A DNA stretch of 64,000 nt from Lycocorax pyrrhopterus obiensis (GCA_014706295.1 JACSVZ010000002.1:133370700-133434699), one strand, 5' to 3'; positions 1-14,600 are shown, numbered from the stretch's first letter. Translations and numbers: made by a program. Notes: a model not told the origin generated them from the letters alone.

Positions 1-577
1 CATGTGTCATTGCTAAAGTAGGCTAGGAAATTAAGTATTTTCTATCTTTATCTTTTTTTTTTTTTAAATATACATGTTTCTTCTCTGACAGAGTTTCACT
101 TTGTACTCTCCTTTAAATTGCACTGTAGCACCTTAAAGGCACTTACAATGGTTTCAGTTTAATCAAAGCAGAGGACTAGGTAAGCAGCTGCCTCTACCTC
201 TTGCGTATGAAACATGAATGATGGTTTTTAGTTTTCTGAGACTGAGTATTAATTCTTTGCAAGCAACTGATATTTATGGTGCAGGATATTCACACTGTAT
301 ATTTGCACTCATGCATTAATAGAAATTTAAATATTTTTAAGACATTCAGCTGAGAGGGAAAATAATGCAATTAGCTTTTTTTTATTTTCTGGTATCTACT
401 AGTTCCTATTTTTGTTAGCTGTACAATAACTAATGTAAAGATTCATATAGGGCACTGTTTAATGAAGGAAGGAGGAAACCAAACTGTCTGTCAGTACTGC
501 CAATTATTTCCATTAAACATAACATATACTTCATGAGTACTACAGAAGTAACTTACTAATAAGAAAACTTGCTGCAG

Positions 578-657
578 AGTCATACAGCGCACCGGTGAAA
601 GCCGTTTTTTGGTCGAAACACCATTTCTTAAGTCAGAAGAAAATTTCAATTTACATG
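578..657 (+). CDS. Probable internal coding exon, most upstream exon seen of an unidentified gene
   Basis: The frame reads through GESRFLVETPFLKSEENF without a stop and ends at a strong donor (ACATG/gtaaga). The acceptor is ctgcag at 571-577. Its pyrimidine tract is weak, but a branch-point-like tactaat lies about 20 bases upstream. An alternative acceptor at 586-587 would start the exon at 588. Several CpGs cluster here, unlike the surrounding DNA, which fits constrained sequence. The exon ends in phase 1 and joins the phase 1 start of the exon at 4600, creating a Gly codon. A second frame is also open across the segment, so the frame choice depends on that junction. Earlier exons and the start codon would lie outside the window. 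The protein family is not recognised. Confidence 0.4.
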
Positions 658-3600
658 GTAAGATGACTTGAGCAAATTACAAGATAGACAAGATTTTTGT
701 TTTTTAAAAAAGAGAGGCGCTTTTTTCTTTCTTATTACATGATTTTTATGAAACTTTTAAAATATGTCCCTAAAGAGTGCGAAGGAATCCCAGAGAGTCT
801 TGATGAGGTATTTTACCAGTATGTATGTCCCAGCTTTAGTTTGTGGGCAAGCACTCTTAACACAAAGATATAATTGCAGTTAATTTAAATATAGCCTGTA
901 AAGTAAATGTGAGGTGAAGCCAGTTTTCCTCTTCGATTTGCATGGATATGCCTTCAAGGTTGTTACCTTCGCAGCGAAGCTTTCACCCGTGGGTTTTTAT
1001 TAGTTTTTTTTCTGTTCAAATGAGGGACAAAACAGGCTTCCTACTCGATAAATGTATGTTCGCCATTTCTATTCAAAATCCTATGACTCGTGTATTATAT
1101 AGTCGCTAAAAAAGTCTGCTTAAGCTTTCTTTGGGCTATATTCTGTAAGAGTGCTTTTAGTCATTCATGTTACAGGTATTCAGTGTGCAGCAGTTTGTAT
1201 AGCTTTTATTCAAAATCTTGAAGTTCATATCTCTCTTTTGGATGCAGATGAAAAGATTTAACTAAAATAATCAGTTTGAGTTGTGAAATTACTGTGATTG
1301 AGAAAGCGATGTACCCCTTTAAAGGTATTAGCATAAAGATAGCACATTTGTTTATTATGTCTCAAAATCAGCTTCTAGTATCTCTGCCACAGGTAACAAT
1401 TGACTTTTCAGGCTTCAAGTTAATAGCCTTGTCTCTTGCTTGTAGGGATCAATATTAGTATTAATTAATCACCATTATCAGCCCTAGGATCTGGTTCTAT
1501 TTGTTGTTACATCAGCAAAATATCAATATAGAAAGTGGACTCTCTGATCGTCATGGCAACTTCATCTCTTGGGTCAAAGAAAGTTTATCTTATCTGTGCA
1601 TGGAGAGTGGCAAACTGTTTAGGGATCTAGTTTGAACTCTAAGAACATTGATTTAGTTTTTGTTTGTGAATAGAGGCTGAATTCCAATCACAAGGGATAG
1701 GTAAGATTTAAATATTAATGCCCACAGGCTTGTCTGAGAGGGTGTCATTACCATTACTGTCAGATTGTCTTTTTGAGATGACACAATGGTAGAGGAGAAT
1801 TGTGTAGTCAAGACTATTTACAGTTTAGTAATTTGTGCATTGGACAAACGGGATTTAAAGTGAAAGTATGGAAATGATGTAGCATTTATGCAGTAATATT
1901 ACTTTTCCCAATCAATGTATGGTTAGGGTTTCTTCCACTTAGTAACTGTAGAAATAGCGCAGAAACATAGATTAGGAATTGGTTGAAGGAACAGATTTTA
2001 TTATGCATTCACCCTTCAGAGATTTTTTAAGAAAGTGTTTGAGAAGTGTAGAGAAAGAATATCAATGTTCCACTCACTCCGGAATTAATGGCAAATAGCC
2101 ATCATGGAAAATCTGAACGCTACAGTCTGGTTAGTTATTTTTGTGTTTTATAAGTTGATACAATTGTTCCATGAGTTTGTGATAATAAAGTACTGATAAT
2201 GCTATTTTATCATGTCAAACCTCCGTTTTTCTATATTCTTAAGTGCTTCTTAAAAGTTCTCATCTTAGACAACGCACCTGAGATTTTTTATTATATATAG
2301 TCATAGTGTGGTTAAATCTCACTTGGGGGTATTCAAAGACTTAATGATTGCAAGCGCAAGGATTACTTTGAGGCACAAGTGCACTTTCTTTACCCAGTTT
2401 GTAAGTGTATGTGTGTACTTATTTGTCTGGTAGTTCCTTAGGATGTGTTTTATTGGAGACGAACATACAGATAAAGATGTATATAGATGAAGAGTATCAA
2501 TATTCTTGCCTCCTAGTCATAATATTTATTTATTCTTTTTTATTTCTAGTATGTGAAGTAACAAAAAGTCTGTGTGTTTTCCTGATGCAGCTAAATATTG
2601 TTTTAGGAAATCCCAAATGTAATAAGATCAATTCAGTACATTTTCAATGTTGAAGAAGAGTTCTTATAAAAATTGCGAAATAAACCAACCAGGCAAAACC
2701 CAAACACTTGCATAAAGCTTACACTGTAGAAGGAATCACTTTTCGGTATTGACATTTCTCATTGATTATTCAGTTTTATCTAATGCTTTGAAAGGGTAGT
2801 GCCATCATGAGTTGGTAGCAGATGCAGGCAGTTGTCACAGTAGCCTTTTCTTTTTTAGAAAAGAAAAACGGATCTAGTTTGATGTAAGTGTTACACAATC
2901 ATCTGTTGTATTTTAATAGCTCCTGATATTGTTTGTGTAATCATAACCTTGAAATTAGTTTGTGTAAGTTAAAATACAGCAATAAACAAAAAATGTTCCT
3001 GTTTTCCTATTACAGATATTGAATAAATTTTATCCTCATTATTTTCCATCGATCTTCTCATTTTTCATATCTCATGTTTCCTGTGTTGTGGAAGGGTGTT
3101 ATGTAACACTGTCACCCTTTGTAAATGCTAATATTTGTTTATATTTTTAAGAAAGAGCCAGGATTTGAAAACATGTTTAGTAAGTGTGATGATGTATTTA
3201 TCATCAGAAACCTTTTATATTTGTAGAGCTAATTGGGTGCAAGGCTTATTTGTCTCTTCAATCTTTTTATTAATTCAGTTTCTTAACTGCGAGTGTGTAA
3301 ATCAAGCTGGAGTGGAACCTTGAACTTTCTTATTTTTTGATTACCACCATATTGTTTTGCAAAAGTTCTATAATCAAGGTTTGTTCAATTACAATCATTT
3401 TACAATGTGAATATAATTTAGTAACAGAGTATCAAAAATAACAATGCTTTAGTAATTAGTGAGTTATTCTGACATATCTTTATAAACTCTTCTCATCCAT
3501 TACTCTTTGCACTCACATAAGTGAATTAGAGTGATGTTGCTTTATTCTTCCAGACAACTGAAGCTTTCAGACTGTGATTAGCTGATACAACTGCATGTCG

Positions 3601-4599
3601 CATGCTGTTTTTACTGTACTCGGTCTTTTTACCTTACGTTCAATATAGCAGAGGACAGTAAAAATCTTCTTGAATCCAGACACTTTTCCATTTTTCCTTT
3701 CCAAATAATAAAGGTCTGATGCCAACTGCAGTGAAACACTATAGCATTTCCAGTGTTACTGGGTTTCCTGTCCATGTAATGCTTTTTTGGAAGGTATAAA
3801 TATATGAGAAACTTAAGGAATACAATCTTTAACTTCATTCACAGAAGCAGTCCCGTTGATAATACTTAAAATGAATGTGAAATGTTTATAGGATAGGCGC
3901 TTAAAAATACCCAAAACCACAAATGGTATCTAACAGTTTGGTGTATGTAAAATTAGAATGTAGAGTAGAATAGAGACTAGGTTTAAATGAAGTGTTTTCC
4001 TCATGTTCAAAGGAATTCCAGAATTCGCGTTTTGTTTCCTGTGCTATACATGTTCATTTTCTTATTATCCGAGAAGTAAAAGTCAACTATTGTGGCAAAA
4101 GTTATATAGAAAAATATAATTACTTTCTAAACATACTTGCAATTATTATTGGAAAGTGATTTTTAATGAGAATGGAATGAATTTTACTGTAAAATAAGAA
4201 ATTCCTCATAGACTCGAATACGATGACGGAAGTCTTTCTGTGTGTCTATTAGAAAGATTTTCTCTGCTGAAATGGAATAATCTTGAAAACAATTTTTTAC
4301 AGTGGTACATGGAGGTGTTCATTAGGCTGAGAAGAAATTCTGTGCAGGGTGTTAGTATTTTTTACTTTTGTAGTTGCAGCACAAGCCTCAAAGGAGGGCT
4401 ATGTTTTACTCGTGTAATTGGGATCATCATTATAACCCTGCTATTGAAGACTTGATTTTATTTCTATTATCGAATGTGTAGGTTAACATTTATAAGATAA
4501 TGTGAAAAAATTGCAAGGACATTGTCAGATCTACTTGAAATTTTGTGTATATTCTGTAGATTCCTAGGTTTTGTCTTCACTTTTCACTTTCAAATTCAG
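658..4599 (+). other. Intron 1 of the gene model (about 3.9 kb)
   Basis: AT-rich sequence with scattered short open frames and no recognisable repeat. A segment near 777-822 is open in a phase that could follow the first exon but would leave in phase 0, so it is not placed in the model. A further open frame at about 4209-4455 lacks a pyrimidine tract before it. I see nothing else supportable here. Confidence 0.4.
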
Positions 4600-4726
4600 G
4601 CTTTGTATTAGATGGCAATAAAGATCCCTTCTCTGAAGTTTTGAAGAAGTACAGCAAGTATTTTCGTCAAACATTTCAAACAGCTTTATGCAAAGAAAAT
4701 GAACCATCTGTAACTGATGCGTCAAA
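4600..4726 (+). CDS. Probable internal coding exon, phase 1 to phase 2
   Basis: A good acceptor (a pyrimidine-rich stretch ending caaattcag at 4591-4599) opens a 41-codon frame with soluble-protein character, including NKDPFSEVLKKYSKYFRQTF and then KENEPSVTDASK. The proposed donor is TCAAA/gtagga at 4727, which is moderate. A TAG follows immediately in frame at 4728-4730, so the frame must either splice here or end here. Spliced, the exon leaves in phase 2 and joins the phase 2 exon at 30498, giving a Lys codon. Unspliced, it would be a terminal exon, and an AATAAA at 4862-4867 could serve an intronic poly(A) site. The basic and aromatic middle is probably helical. No family is recognised. 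Confidence 0.5.
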
Positions 4727-7700
4727 GTAGGACACAATTGTTAAGCCAATGAAGACACTGGTAAAATTACCAAAGCTGAAGTAGCAGTAGTTTTTCTAAA
4801 AAAAAACCCTCAAAAAACCTGTCTCCATTCCCTACCACCCTCTCATGATACAGTCTTCACTAATAAATATGTATGAAAAGGCTTTTGGAAGCAGTAACAG
4901 ATCATTTTTGGAAGCTTTCAATCATACTGGTTTTTGAGTATTGTATCTGCTAATTGTACTTCATCCATTTCGGAACAAGTGTAGACAAAATGCTCTAGTT
5001 TTGTAGGATGCAGAAGAGAAAATCTGTATGTCCGTAGAAGTACTGATTTTTGAGGCAATTTAAATATGTCAATAATCTAACTTCATATGAAAAATACTGA
5101 AGTACAGTTGAATAGCAACATGTATGTGAAGAGGATGGAGTACCTCTGAGAGGCCCTTGGCTTCCAGCTTGCTTAAATTTGTAAGGAAACTGCCTAATTT
5201 TTTAATAAAAATGCATATGTATTTCTATTTTTTAAAAAAAAACCCAAAACTTGCTTGATAGTTGTTCCAAAAATGCATTGTGGTATTTCAGTGAACACTA
5301 GGAAACCTAAGAACTGAGGAAAAAATCTCAAATATTTGACAGTTTATCTGGGAAAAATATTAGCTAGTTGCTAAAAATACAAGTGCACTCCTTAACAATG
5401 TGCATCTTGGACAAACAGACGCATATTTTGTCATCAAGTTACTTAAGCTTCTGAAGTCAGGGCTACAACTGGGTCAGATGATAAGATGAGCACAACAGAA
5501 AAACGAAGAGTGGCTCTGATAAAAACTGATTGATTGATGTCTGGCTTCCCCACCATCACAAGCAGTTGACAGTTAGTTTGGGATCAGATGATTTGGCTTT
5601 TGCGATAGAAGATGGGGCCTGGTAGGCGAGTCTGAAGGACAAAAAGGTCAGTTTCTGTACAGTGTCAGGCAGCGCTGGGTTCCCACAAGGTGGGGTGTTG
5701 GATTAAGATTTTCTTTAGTTACAAGACTTAACTTTCCATGGTCCGTTGCAAGGCCAAGTGATCTGGTCAGTATTAATGCAAAAATACAAAAGACTTGCAG
5801 TTGTGGGAGAAAGGAGTAAAAACAGAGGAAGTGTACCTGTTGGACCAGTGAATTACAAAAAAACCCCATTTTTGCCATTTAATTTCTGTATTTACTTTAA
5901 GCATTATAATTTATAGCAATTAATGATTTATCAAGTCTGACTTTGAAAATTGCTTTCCACAATGGATTTGTCACTGCAGGTGCAATGAGTTTTATGTTAC
6001 TTATATTTTGAGGGATACACTTGTAATACAACATTGTGGATAAATTAATTTCAGCTTGTGAGATATTGTTATTCTGTGACCTGTTATGTACAGGATATGT
6101 ACAGGATAGCACATTGTACCTTTTTCACTGGATTAAGAACAATTAGCATGTTATACTTAAATATAATTAAAATAAATTTATGTGAAGTGTGTTTTTGTGA
6201 ACAGGAGAGAATTTATCAATCTATGACCACACCATGACCACCTGAGTGTTTATGGGGTTTGTGTAGGTGTGTGTATTTTTTTCAGAACACATTTACAATT
6301 AGCACTCTCTGTAATAGTCACAGAAGGAGAGAAAATGTGCAAATGAAAATCAAGACATAATATCTTTGGAATGAAAAAGATTTTCAAGACGGCCATGAAA
6401 ATGTGTACAACTGCCACAGAACTGGAATTTGGACAGCTTGGATTTGAATTTAGATTTTTGGACAGTTTGATACTCTCTAGAAATCCTTTATAATGTATCG
6501 CTTTTCTCTGAGTTTTAAGGGTCACATCTCCAAAGGACAGTTGGGTCCCAGCTAATGCTGCTGACTTAATATCAGTAAGATGAATTCTGCAAGGTGCTGT
6601 ATTGCTGATAGTATAGCTGGAATGCAGTATGAAAGGACCTGTAGTGTAACCTGGAGTGTTACCAGTAATAAGTGATCAGTGCAGGTGAACTGGTGGTCAT
6701 TTGAACAGTGATTAGTTATATTTCAAGAAAGGTTGTTTTCTTAGTGTCTAATCTCTGGTGACCTGTTTCATTTAAGAAATAATAATTAAAATAAAGGTCT
6801 TTTCCAAGAAATACACAGTTTTATCCTGGCTATTTTTGTACATCTCTTTTGAGCTGTATGTTAAAGACATATTTTAAAACACAGAACTCAAGGCATAGAG
6901 AATTATCTATGAATGCAGATTTAAGACAAGACTGTGGAAGGGTTTAAGAGCTTCTCCAGTATTATTTATATTATCTTGGTGTATCCCTTTGGCATCAGAG
7001 CTTTGTTAAGTTTTTATACATTATTATCCTGATCTCTCACAGCATTACTACAAATGGTCTGAAATAAGCTGTAAAAGCCTATGATAATTTGAACATAGGG
7101 TTTAGATTTTCAGATGTGTTTCTTTGACAAACATGTTGCATCACAGAATAAGTGATTCTTTTTTGAACATCTTGCACTGAAGTTTTCCAAGATATAATTA
7201 TATGCTTAATAAAAATGAAGAGAGCTTTATTAGAGTTTTCTTCAAAGTATAGTACTTGGGTCTGACCAGGATGGTAGCCTGCTTTGTTGGCTCTTTGGGA
7301 GTTTTATACCTCTAGGCTATACAACTGAGACCCATTTAGTTATAGGAAGAGGAAAATTGGGGTTGGTAAATCAAAAAGGGAAAAAAAATTAATATTGCCA
7401 AAATAATCAAGATCAGCAGTTCTTATAAATGAAGAGTAACAATCAGCTACTTAGACCGGCTAGACTGTGTAATTTTATGATTAGTCCTGCAGCTTAGGAA
7501 ATCTCATTTAAGTGGGAGTGTGCTTTGGGAGTGTTATGACTGGTCTGAATAGTCTGACATTCATTTTGATGTTCTTTGGCTCTTGGTTCGGAAGTTTTCA
7601 CTGTCAAGAAAGGTCAGATTCAGGTATGGCATTATTATGCCACAAATTCTGGCTAAATTTGTTTTTCAACATCAATTGTCAGTAAAAGCATTGTGTTTGA

Positions 7701-8857
7701 AGCTATGGCCTTTACATTATAAAACAAATGAGAAAAAAGTTTGGTGTGTTACTCTTGCCATTGTAAATTCTTTCAAGTCTTTAGAGTGATTTGTGCACCA
7801 GCAATACCAGTAAGAGAAAAATAACACCCGTTTTGCACAAACGTACTCATTTTTGAAAATGAAAACCCACTTTTGCATTCACAGGAAAATCTTTGGAGAA
7901 TATGGATGTGATGCCATCAGGGAAATAATTGCAGTTTTGGCTTGTCTTTTATGTTTAACTTGGTATGGTTTTATGTTAATCTAGTCCCACATTCTTCCAA
8001 AATACTTTTTACTGGAGTCCCAAGTTGTGTAGTGATTTGAATTTTGTTTGCAGGGATGTTATAAAATATAACAAATAATTAGTGAAGACTAATCACATTT
8101 ATTATTAAAATATTGATTAGTTATAAGAAAAACATTTTTAAATACTTTGCAATCAGTTTGCTGGTCTTTATTAATTTCTTAGGGGGCAGATGTTCTTGTT
8201 AGTAAAAGTACCAAGATGCAGATGGTATTATTTGGCATCTTTTTAGAGGCTTCAGTGTTATCTGTGGTGAACTGAACACTAAACTGATACATGATTCTTC
8301 AATAGCAGTTCATATTTGCAAGAAATTATTTAAATAACTGTCTTTGTAACAGGTCATGAGAAAAAAAACCCACTCTTAAAAATAATAATCACAAACTAAA
8401 TAGAAAGTTTTGTGTTTCTGCATGTATGGAAGTGTTTTGACTAATAATTTGAACTTGAGAGTTATTTCAAACAGTGTATTTTTAAAGAATCTGTTACAAT
8501 CATCCTTATTTAAATAAACATGTATATATGTATCTCAATGTATGTGAGAATTAATGTGCATTGAGGCAGAAATTGATGTATAACAACAATCTAGCATAAA
8601 ATATACTTACTTTGTCTGAGGAGGATAACATACCATGGGTAAAGATAATAGTAGTCGTAAGCAAGTAGCTTGAAATTATGAAGTAATAATTTTTAAATTT
8701 TTTGAGTAGTCTTGCATGCTGTATCTTAAACAGACCCCTTGAAACAGGCAAACTGGAAATATTGCCTCCATTTCAGTAATACAAAAATGAAAGCTTATGC
8801 TTTAGGTTTCTTAATGTGGTCCGTCCATACTTTTCAATCCATGGCCATTTTATTTTG

Positions 8858-8945
8858 GTGGGGGTTTTTGTTTGTTTGTTTGTTTTGTTTTGTTTATTTG
8901 TTTATTTGTTTTGTTTGGTTTTGTGTTTTGTTCTTTGGGTTTTTT
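8858..8945 (+). repeat. G/T-rich low-complexity tract
   Basis: Repeats of tttg and related units with interspersed G runs over about 90 bases, almost free of A and C on this strand. It produces a spurious open frame (8739-9020) whose translation is a run of Phe, Cys and Val; this is composition, not a membrane protein. Confidence 0.8.
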
Positions 8946-11600
8946 TGCATTAGTTGTTGCCTTATGTTAAGGGATTCTCAACACCTACAGCTCTTGCTGA
9001 CATCACTTAAGATGCCCTAGCTAGTGCTCTCTGGAGTAGCATCTAAATTCTTAGATTCTTTCATGCCTGTTTCTGTTGATAAGCTGTACTGTTATCCTCC
9101 TTTTATTGGAAATTTCCATATGTGTGTAATATAAATGCATTATATACCTTGCATGTTCATAAGTGTTACCATAGCAAGTATAGCTCTTAGGAGATTTTCC
9201 TTTCTGTCTTCCAAAAGACCTGCAGAAATACTTCATTTCAGATTAAAATCTTACTTTGTAGCAAGATGGTGTAGGGGGAGCTACCATGAAACCTCCAGAC
9301 TTGGAAAGTTTGCCGTGCTTGTCTTATTAAGCTGCTGCTGGTGCTGTGGACTCTTGTCCTGGAAATAAGTTCAGTGTCTTAGATTTTAATGTTATGCTAT
9401 TATAGGCACAATCATACAGAGTTTATCTTCTCTAGGTTGTCATCCTAAGTTTTGAAATTTGTAACTGCTGTGCCAAAACCAGTTCCTCTTTTATTCATAT
9501 CAGATATTTTGCATTCTGAGTGATTTTAAGATGCCAGGCATTTTCGTATTATGCCCAGAAAATTTTTTCTTAAAACAAAACAGCAAACAAAAAAGTCCAG
9601 TGCCAAGTCTGGTGGGGATTTTTGCACCTTAAGGATGATGTATCTTCAATTTATACCTAATTGCTTTCTTTATGTAGCTCTCATTTATAATATACCAGAA
9701 TGTATAACAGTATAACATTACAAAGAAACCAAGCATATTATGCAAAACTGACCTGCATTTATAGAGATCATGAATAATTTTGCTAATAGAAGTAATATAA
9801 AACAAGACTGTAAATGAAGGATTTTGAATTTCTGTAAATTACCTTTATAAGGAAAAGACAGAAACTGGCAGAGGTAAAGTTTTGCATTGAAGTGAGTGGT
9901 GATGTTTTCTCTCAGCCTTTTGAAAAACAAAATATAAGATCAGTGAAAATAAAATGTATTTATGACAACTGAGCTATCACACAACGCTTAGTTTAGCTCT
10001 GATTGAATTATTCATAGAACAGTATTTTGCCCATATGGGATCATCTGTTTTTATTTTATTGTTTTTAAGCTTCTCACAAAAAGTCCTGATTTTTAGGCTT
10101 TAAGTTTTACCTTCTAAGTTGCTCTTATGTAACATGTTGAATATTTGCTGTTGTATCCTTGCTTGTTTGTATTAGATTTCAGTATTGTGAGGACGACTTG
10201 AAAGCTGTTAAACATGAGAAAAGCCTCAAAAATTGGTGTGAATTTGATCTCTTTCTAGAAGGGGAAGTATCATGAAGAATGAAGCATTGTTTGTTTGTTT
10301 GTGGGCAAAAAGAAATACATTACTGAATCCAGGGAATTTAGGATGTCCTAGTACTTTTTTTCCCCCCCTTCCTTTTCTTTCTTCTTTTGGGAGGGAAGAA
10401 AGAGCATAGAACTTGTTTGTACTATATACAGGAACACTGAAAATCGGTAAGGTGCGATTGTTGATAACTTTGATAGATTATACATTCAAATATATTTTGA
10501 TACTTGAATTATGTGATTGCATTTGTATGTAAAATGTTAAGAAAAACTGTGGGCACCTCTGATGTCTGTGTTTTGTTGCCTAATTAATCATCTTGTTAGA
10601 GGAACTTCAGGAGAGTGTGCTAAATGTTCTGCATTCTGTATAAAGTAGTACTTTATTAGTGAAGTACATGGAATGAATGTTCGAATTCCATTTTGTGTTG
10701 CACATTAATGATGCACTGCTTGTTTTAATTGTGAGTTCATGTAATGGCAAGGTGTTATGCCTGTGATAACCTGCATATAACAGAAAATATGTATTTAGAT
10801 TATTATGCCATTCATTTTTTTTTGGATTTTGATTGAGTGGTTCATCCCTTATATCTGATGGAAGTTATGTATCTGATAATGATTATGTAATCTCTGTTGG
10901 AGTAAAACAGTTGTTAGTGAGTGATGGACTCACTTTAGAAACACAACATTTGTAACCTTGCTATAGGAATTATATTTTCTCAGAGTAATAGAAGACACAT
11001 TCTATAGTCTGTAGAACAAAAATTTCTTAAGAATACATGTGTCATGTTTCTGTTTTTCTTGGGTTCTTTCTGGTGTTAAAAGAAAACTACCAAGCAGCAA
11101 TGTCAAAGCCGTATATCCTCTGCTAATGGAGAGTGATTTACTGGTTATTGTTTGAGTTCTTGGCTAGTAATAGAGAGTAATCTGTAGGTATAATTTGTGG
11201 ACAGACTTCAGTATGAGATTTCTTGGTACTTCTGTCATGTTCTCTTATAATTTGGTAAGTAATAGTTTGCTCCTTTGGATTTTTCCTGTTTGAAGAACAA
11301 TCAGTATCATTACTCAGTTTTTGGCAAAACTTTGAATCAGAGACTGGAGATTATTTATCAGGCAGGTACTGGTAGAGCCTGGAATAGAGCCCAAGGCCTT
11401 TGTGACCTGTTTACCTGATGAAGTACAGTTTTTTGTGTACTTTTAATCATACTCATCTCTATAATAGAGCTTGCTGATGTTAGAAATACCTCTTAATAAA
11501 AAGGAAGACGGAATCTCTTTCCTTAATCACATGATTCTAATAAAGAAAAGCCAGGCCCAATAAGAGATTGATAAGACTTTGACATTTACATTGTGATAAA

Positions 11601-11644
11601 TATATATGTATATAAGAAATAGATCATTTATATATACATATATA
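11601..11644. repeat. AT-rich inverted repeat
   Basis: Arms tatatatgtatata (11601-11614) and tatatacatatata (11631-11644) are exact reverse complements, 14 bases each, separated by 16 bases. This is an expanded TA microsatellite that can fold back on itself. No function is implied. Confidence 0.75.
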
Positions 11645-14600
11645 TGTATAGCTGGTCTGCCTGTATAGCAGAAGGGACTCCGAAGGCCAGTGGTTTGCTG
11701 AATTAACAGGAGTTACATAAAAGTAGTGCCGTGTGGCCCTTTGTGGATTCACTGTGTGGAGTAATTAGGCTAAACCTTATACACACACTTGTTGCACCAG
11801 GCAAATGGGAAGAAGTTAGTGATTCTCATTGGGGTAGATGGTGTAAATTTGGGAATGATAAATTTGGGAAAAGACACTATTTCTCGCTAATCCCACTTGG
11901 CCTCCAAAGCACTTTCCAAAGTTGCCAGTAAATAGAAATGAACAGAAAATGGGTATCTTAGTATTCTCCTGGCTACTACTGAAGGAATAGCTACTGTTTC
12001 CTATTTATATGTCTTATCTTAGATGAAATACTTTTCTAAAAATTGAACGTCAGTGTTTTGTTGGATCTTCATTTGTGTGAGTGGTAAGACCTAAATTTGT
12101 TTCATTGTCTGTGAGGTAGTTATTGTTTTCCTTTTTTTGAAAAATATATCCAGAATGGAAAACAATCTCTTTACAAAACATTAAAGGTAACTTAATGTTC
12201 CATTTTTCAAGTGGGGTTTGTTTTGTTTTGTTTTTTTTTAAGAAATGTATCATTAAACATAGTACCACTGTCGCATAACAGCTGGGAAATTACAACTTTA
12301 GAGTCACCATTTCTATAAATAATGTAAGAATACTTTCTAAATTAGTAACTAAAATTTTTCAGCAAAGCTGCTGAAGTTATGCCATACTGGAAACAGTGGC
12401 AAATTTTCAAGAAATTGAGGACTCTCCTTCCTAGTTGTGTTATATCTATTCTGTGTTTGTTTTGTGTGACCAGTCACTGGAGAATGAATATAAGGAAGAG
12501 CAAGTAAATGGAATAGTAAAAGGCTTTTTGACTGCCCTGTTTATGACTTTGAGGGCATTGGGTTTGTACCCTTTTTGCTTGATTGTGCTCTATGAAAAGA
12601 TGTGAAGTGTGACTAAGAAGCAAAACCAAAACCACAACATTTATTTTCCTCCTTTTTTGGTTTGTGTCCTCGTTGAAGCTCTTATCACTGCTGTAAATGA
12701 ATGTGAGGACAGTGTAGGGAACTCCTGGAGTGTGTAAAAGATGAATACTGTAAAAGATGAAATCAAATCAGCTTAAATAGGGATTTCTTAGAACTAAGTT
12801 TTATGTCCAATGCTTAATAATTGATGTAAAGAGAAAACAATAATTTGCTACGGTAGAGATTTAGAAAGCTCTTAAATTGCATCAGTGAACCAAGACATAG
12901 TTCATCAAAAGAACAAAGATCAAATATGACAGTATTGGCATTTTTGAGATACCAGAAAAGGAGAAAAACAATAAGCAGAAATTCTTCCAGGACTCACTTG
13001 CATGTTGCAGCTGAAAATGACATGATTAAGATACAGTTAGATGGACCCAGGTCATAGGTTTCATTGAAATCAAAGTGAATTTTTCAAGTACAATTTCATA
13101 TTAGATGTTAATTTAATAAATTAGTGGAGATCAGTGAAAGGTCAGTCTGGAATGCAAAGGGTTAAAATGCTGAACAGTGACCTGAACAGGGAGTTGTTGT
13201 GTCTCTGAATCCCAGACATACTTTATTAGGACAATCCAGCTGGTTTTCTATTTCTATCTCCTCATTATCAACACGCTTATGGTATGGCCTCTTCCCCCTC
13301 ACTTCCAATGCCAAGAATTTGGCAGGGACACCATGTGAGGAGGTCAGAGACTGATTGAGAGGAAAAATGAAGTTGAGACTGCAGCAGAGATGCAGAAAAA
13401 GTGAGTCCAGTCGGTGAAGAGCTAAGGTTTTTTGTTTGCTGTATGGAGACTACCAGCAGAGGCTTTTTTTTACCTTGTGAGCAGTGATTACAGCTCTGTG
13501 TGAAATTAAACTACTGACAGGAGGTTTCGTTTCCTTCTTACTGAAAATGCTGTAAAATAACAGTCAAGCTTAAGGAATTGCATATGTAAAATCAGTATAA
13601 AAATGAACAAAATTGAATCTTTGCTTTCTTCATAATGTTTGGCATCTTTTGTTTATTTTAAGAAGAAAAAAAGCTGAAATTGTACTATTTTTCTTTGAAA
13701 AAGCAAAGATTTATAAATAGAAGCCTCACAGTGTTAAATTTCTTTATGTGTTGGATTGAGCTTTCTCTGCTGAGAGAAAAAAACAACCTCCAGCAAATGT
13801 GCAGAGGAAGGAAGTGGGAGGAAGAAAGTCTTTCTCACACATTTCCATAGTTTCCATTTAAAAAAATACATAAAAATATTACTGCCTTATGACACATGGT
13901 TTACATCAACAGGTATATCAGTTTAGTATTAATATTGATGAAACTCTTTGTATGATTTGCATTGATTAAACAGAAAATAAATTTGATGCTTTTTGTGTCC
14001 AAAACCATGGACCACAGCAAATGGAGAAAATATAGAAGGATTTTCTATAGAAGATCAGTTTCTGTTGGTAACATACTTATTTCTTCAAGATAAAATGCAG
14101 TGCTTCATTTCAGTGTGATATGGATTATCTCAAAATTGATCTGTGGTTAATACTGTATTAAAAAATATTTTTGGTTTTCATTGTTTTCCTGGCATTCCCC
14201 TTTAACATAATGGAAAAGTGTCTGAATAGAAAAGTGAGTTAATTTCTTATGTGTGCAGGGAGATACTGATTTTGTAGTTATTACATTCCAATAGTTCCTA
14301 TCGAAACAGGTAGAGATTTTGTCCATAAGGAGTAGTAGGATTTAGTCTTTGTCAGATATTTGATTTCCAGTTTTTACACAAATAGTGTATTTATTACAAA
14401 CAGATGTTAGTGGTAGTCTCTGCATTTACGCTGTGGGGCTAATGCTGGTGTTTGACCATGTGTTGCAGTTTCAGACTCTAAGGACCAAATGATTTCTCAG
14501 TGTCTGTGTTCAAATCCCAATTTACTCCTGTGACATGAGCCATGTGGTTTAGGGTGATGTGACCCTTAAAAGATGTCCAAGGAAGATGTTAAGTGTTAAA

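Noticed and set aside
777..822. Small phase 1 open segment reading CEGIPESLDE after a pyrimidine tract
   Set aside because: It leaves in phase 0 and would break the junction to the exon at 4600; only about 120 bases separate it from the previous exon.
4209..4455. Open frame of about 80 codons just upstream of the exon at 4600
   Set aside because: The acceptor has no pyrimidine tract and no acceptable donor keeps the phase.
8739..9020. 93-codon + strand frame resembling a membrane protein
   Set aside because: The hydrophobic text comes from a simple ttttg repeat.
10183..10266. Open frame after a strong acceptor (gtattagatttcag), reading YCEDDLKAVKHEKSLKNW
   Set aside because: It looks protein-like, but it would be a phase 0 exon and fits neither the phase 2 end of the exon at 4600 nor the phase 2 start at 30498. 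The donor (GAA/gtatca) is poor.
11808..11931. Open frame after ttgttgcaccag, end of a 66-codon + strand frame
   Set aside because: No good donor, the pyrimidine tract is interrupted, and the phase does not connect to the flanking exons.
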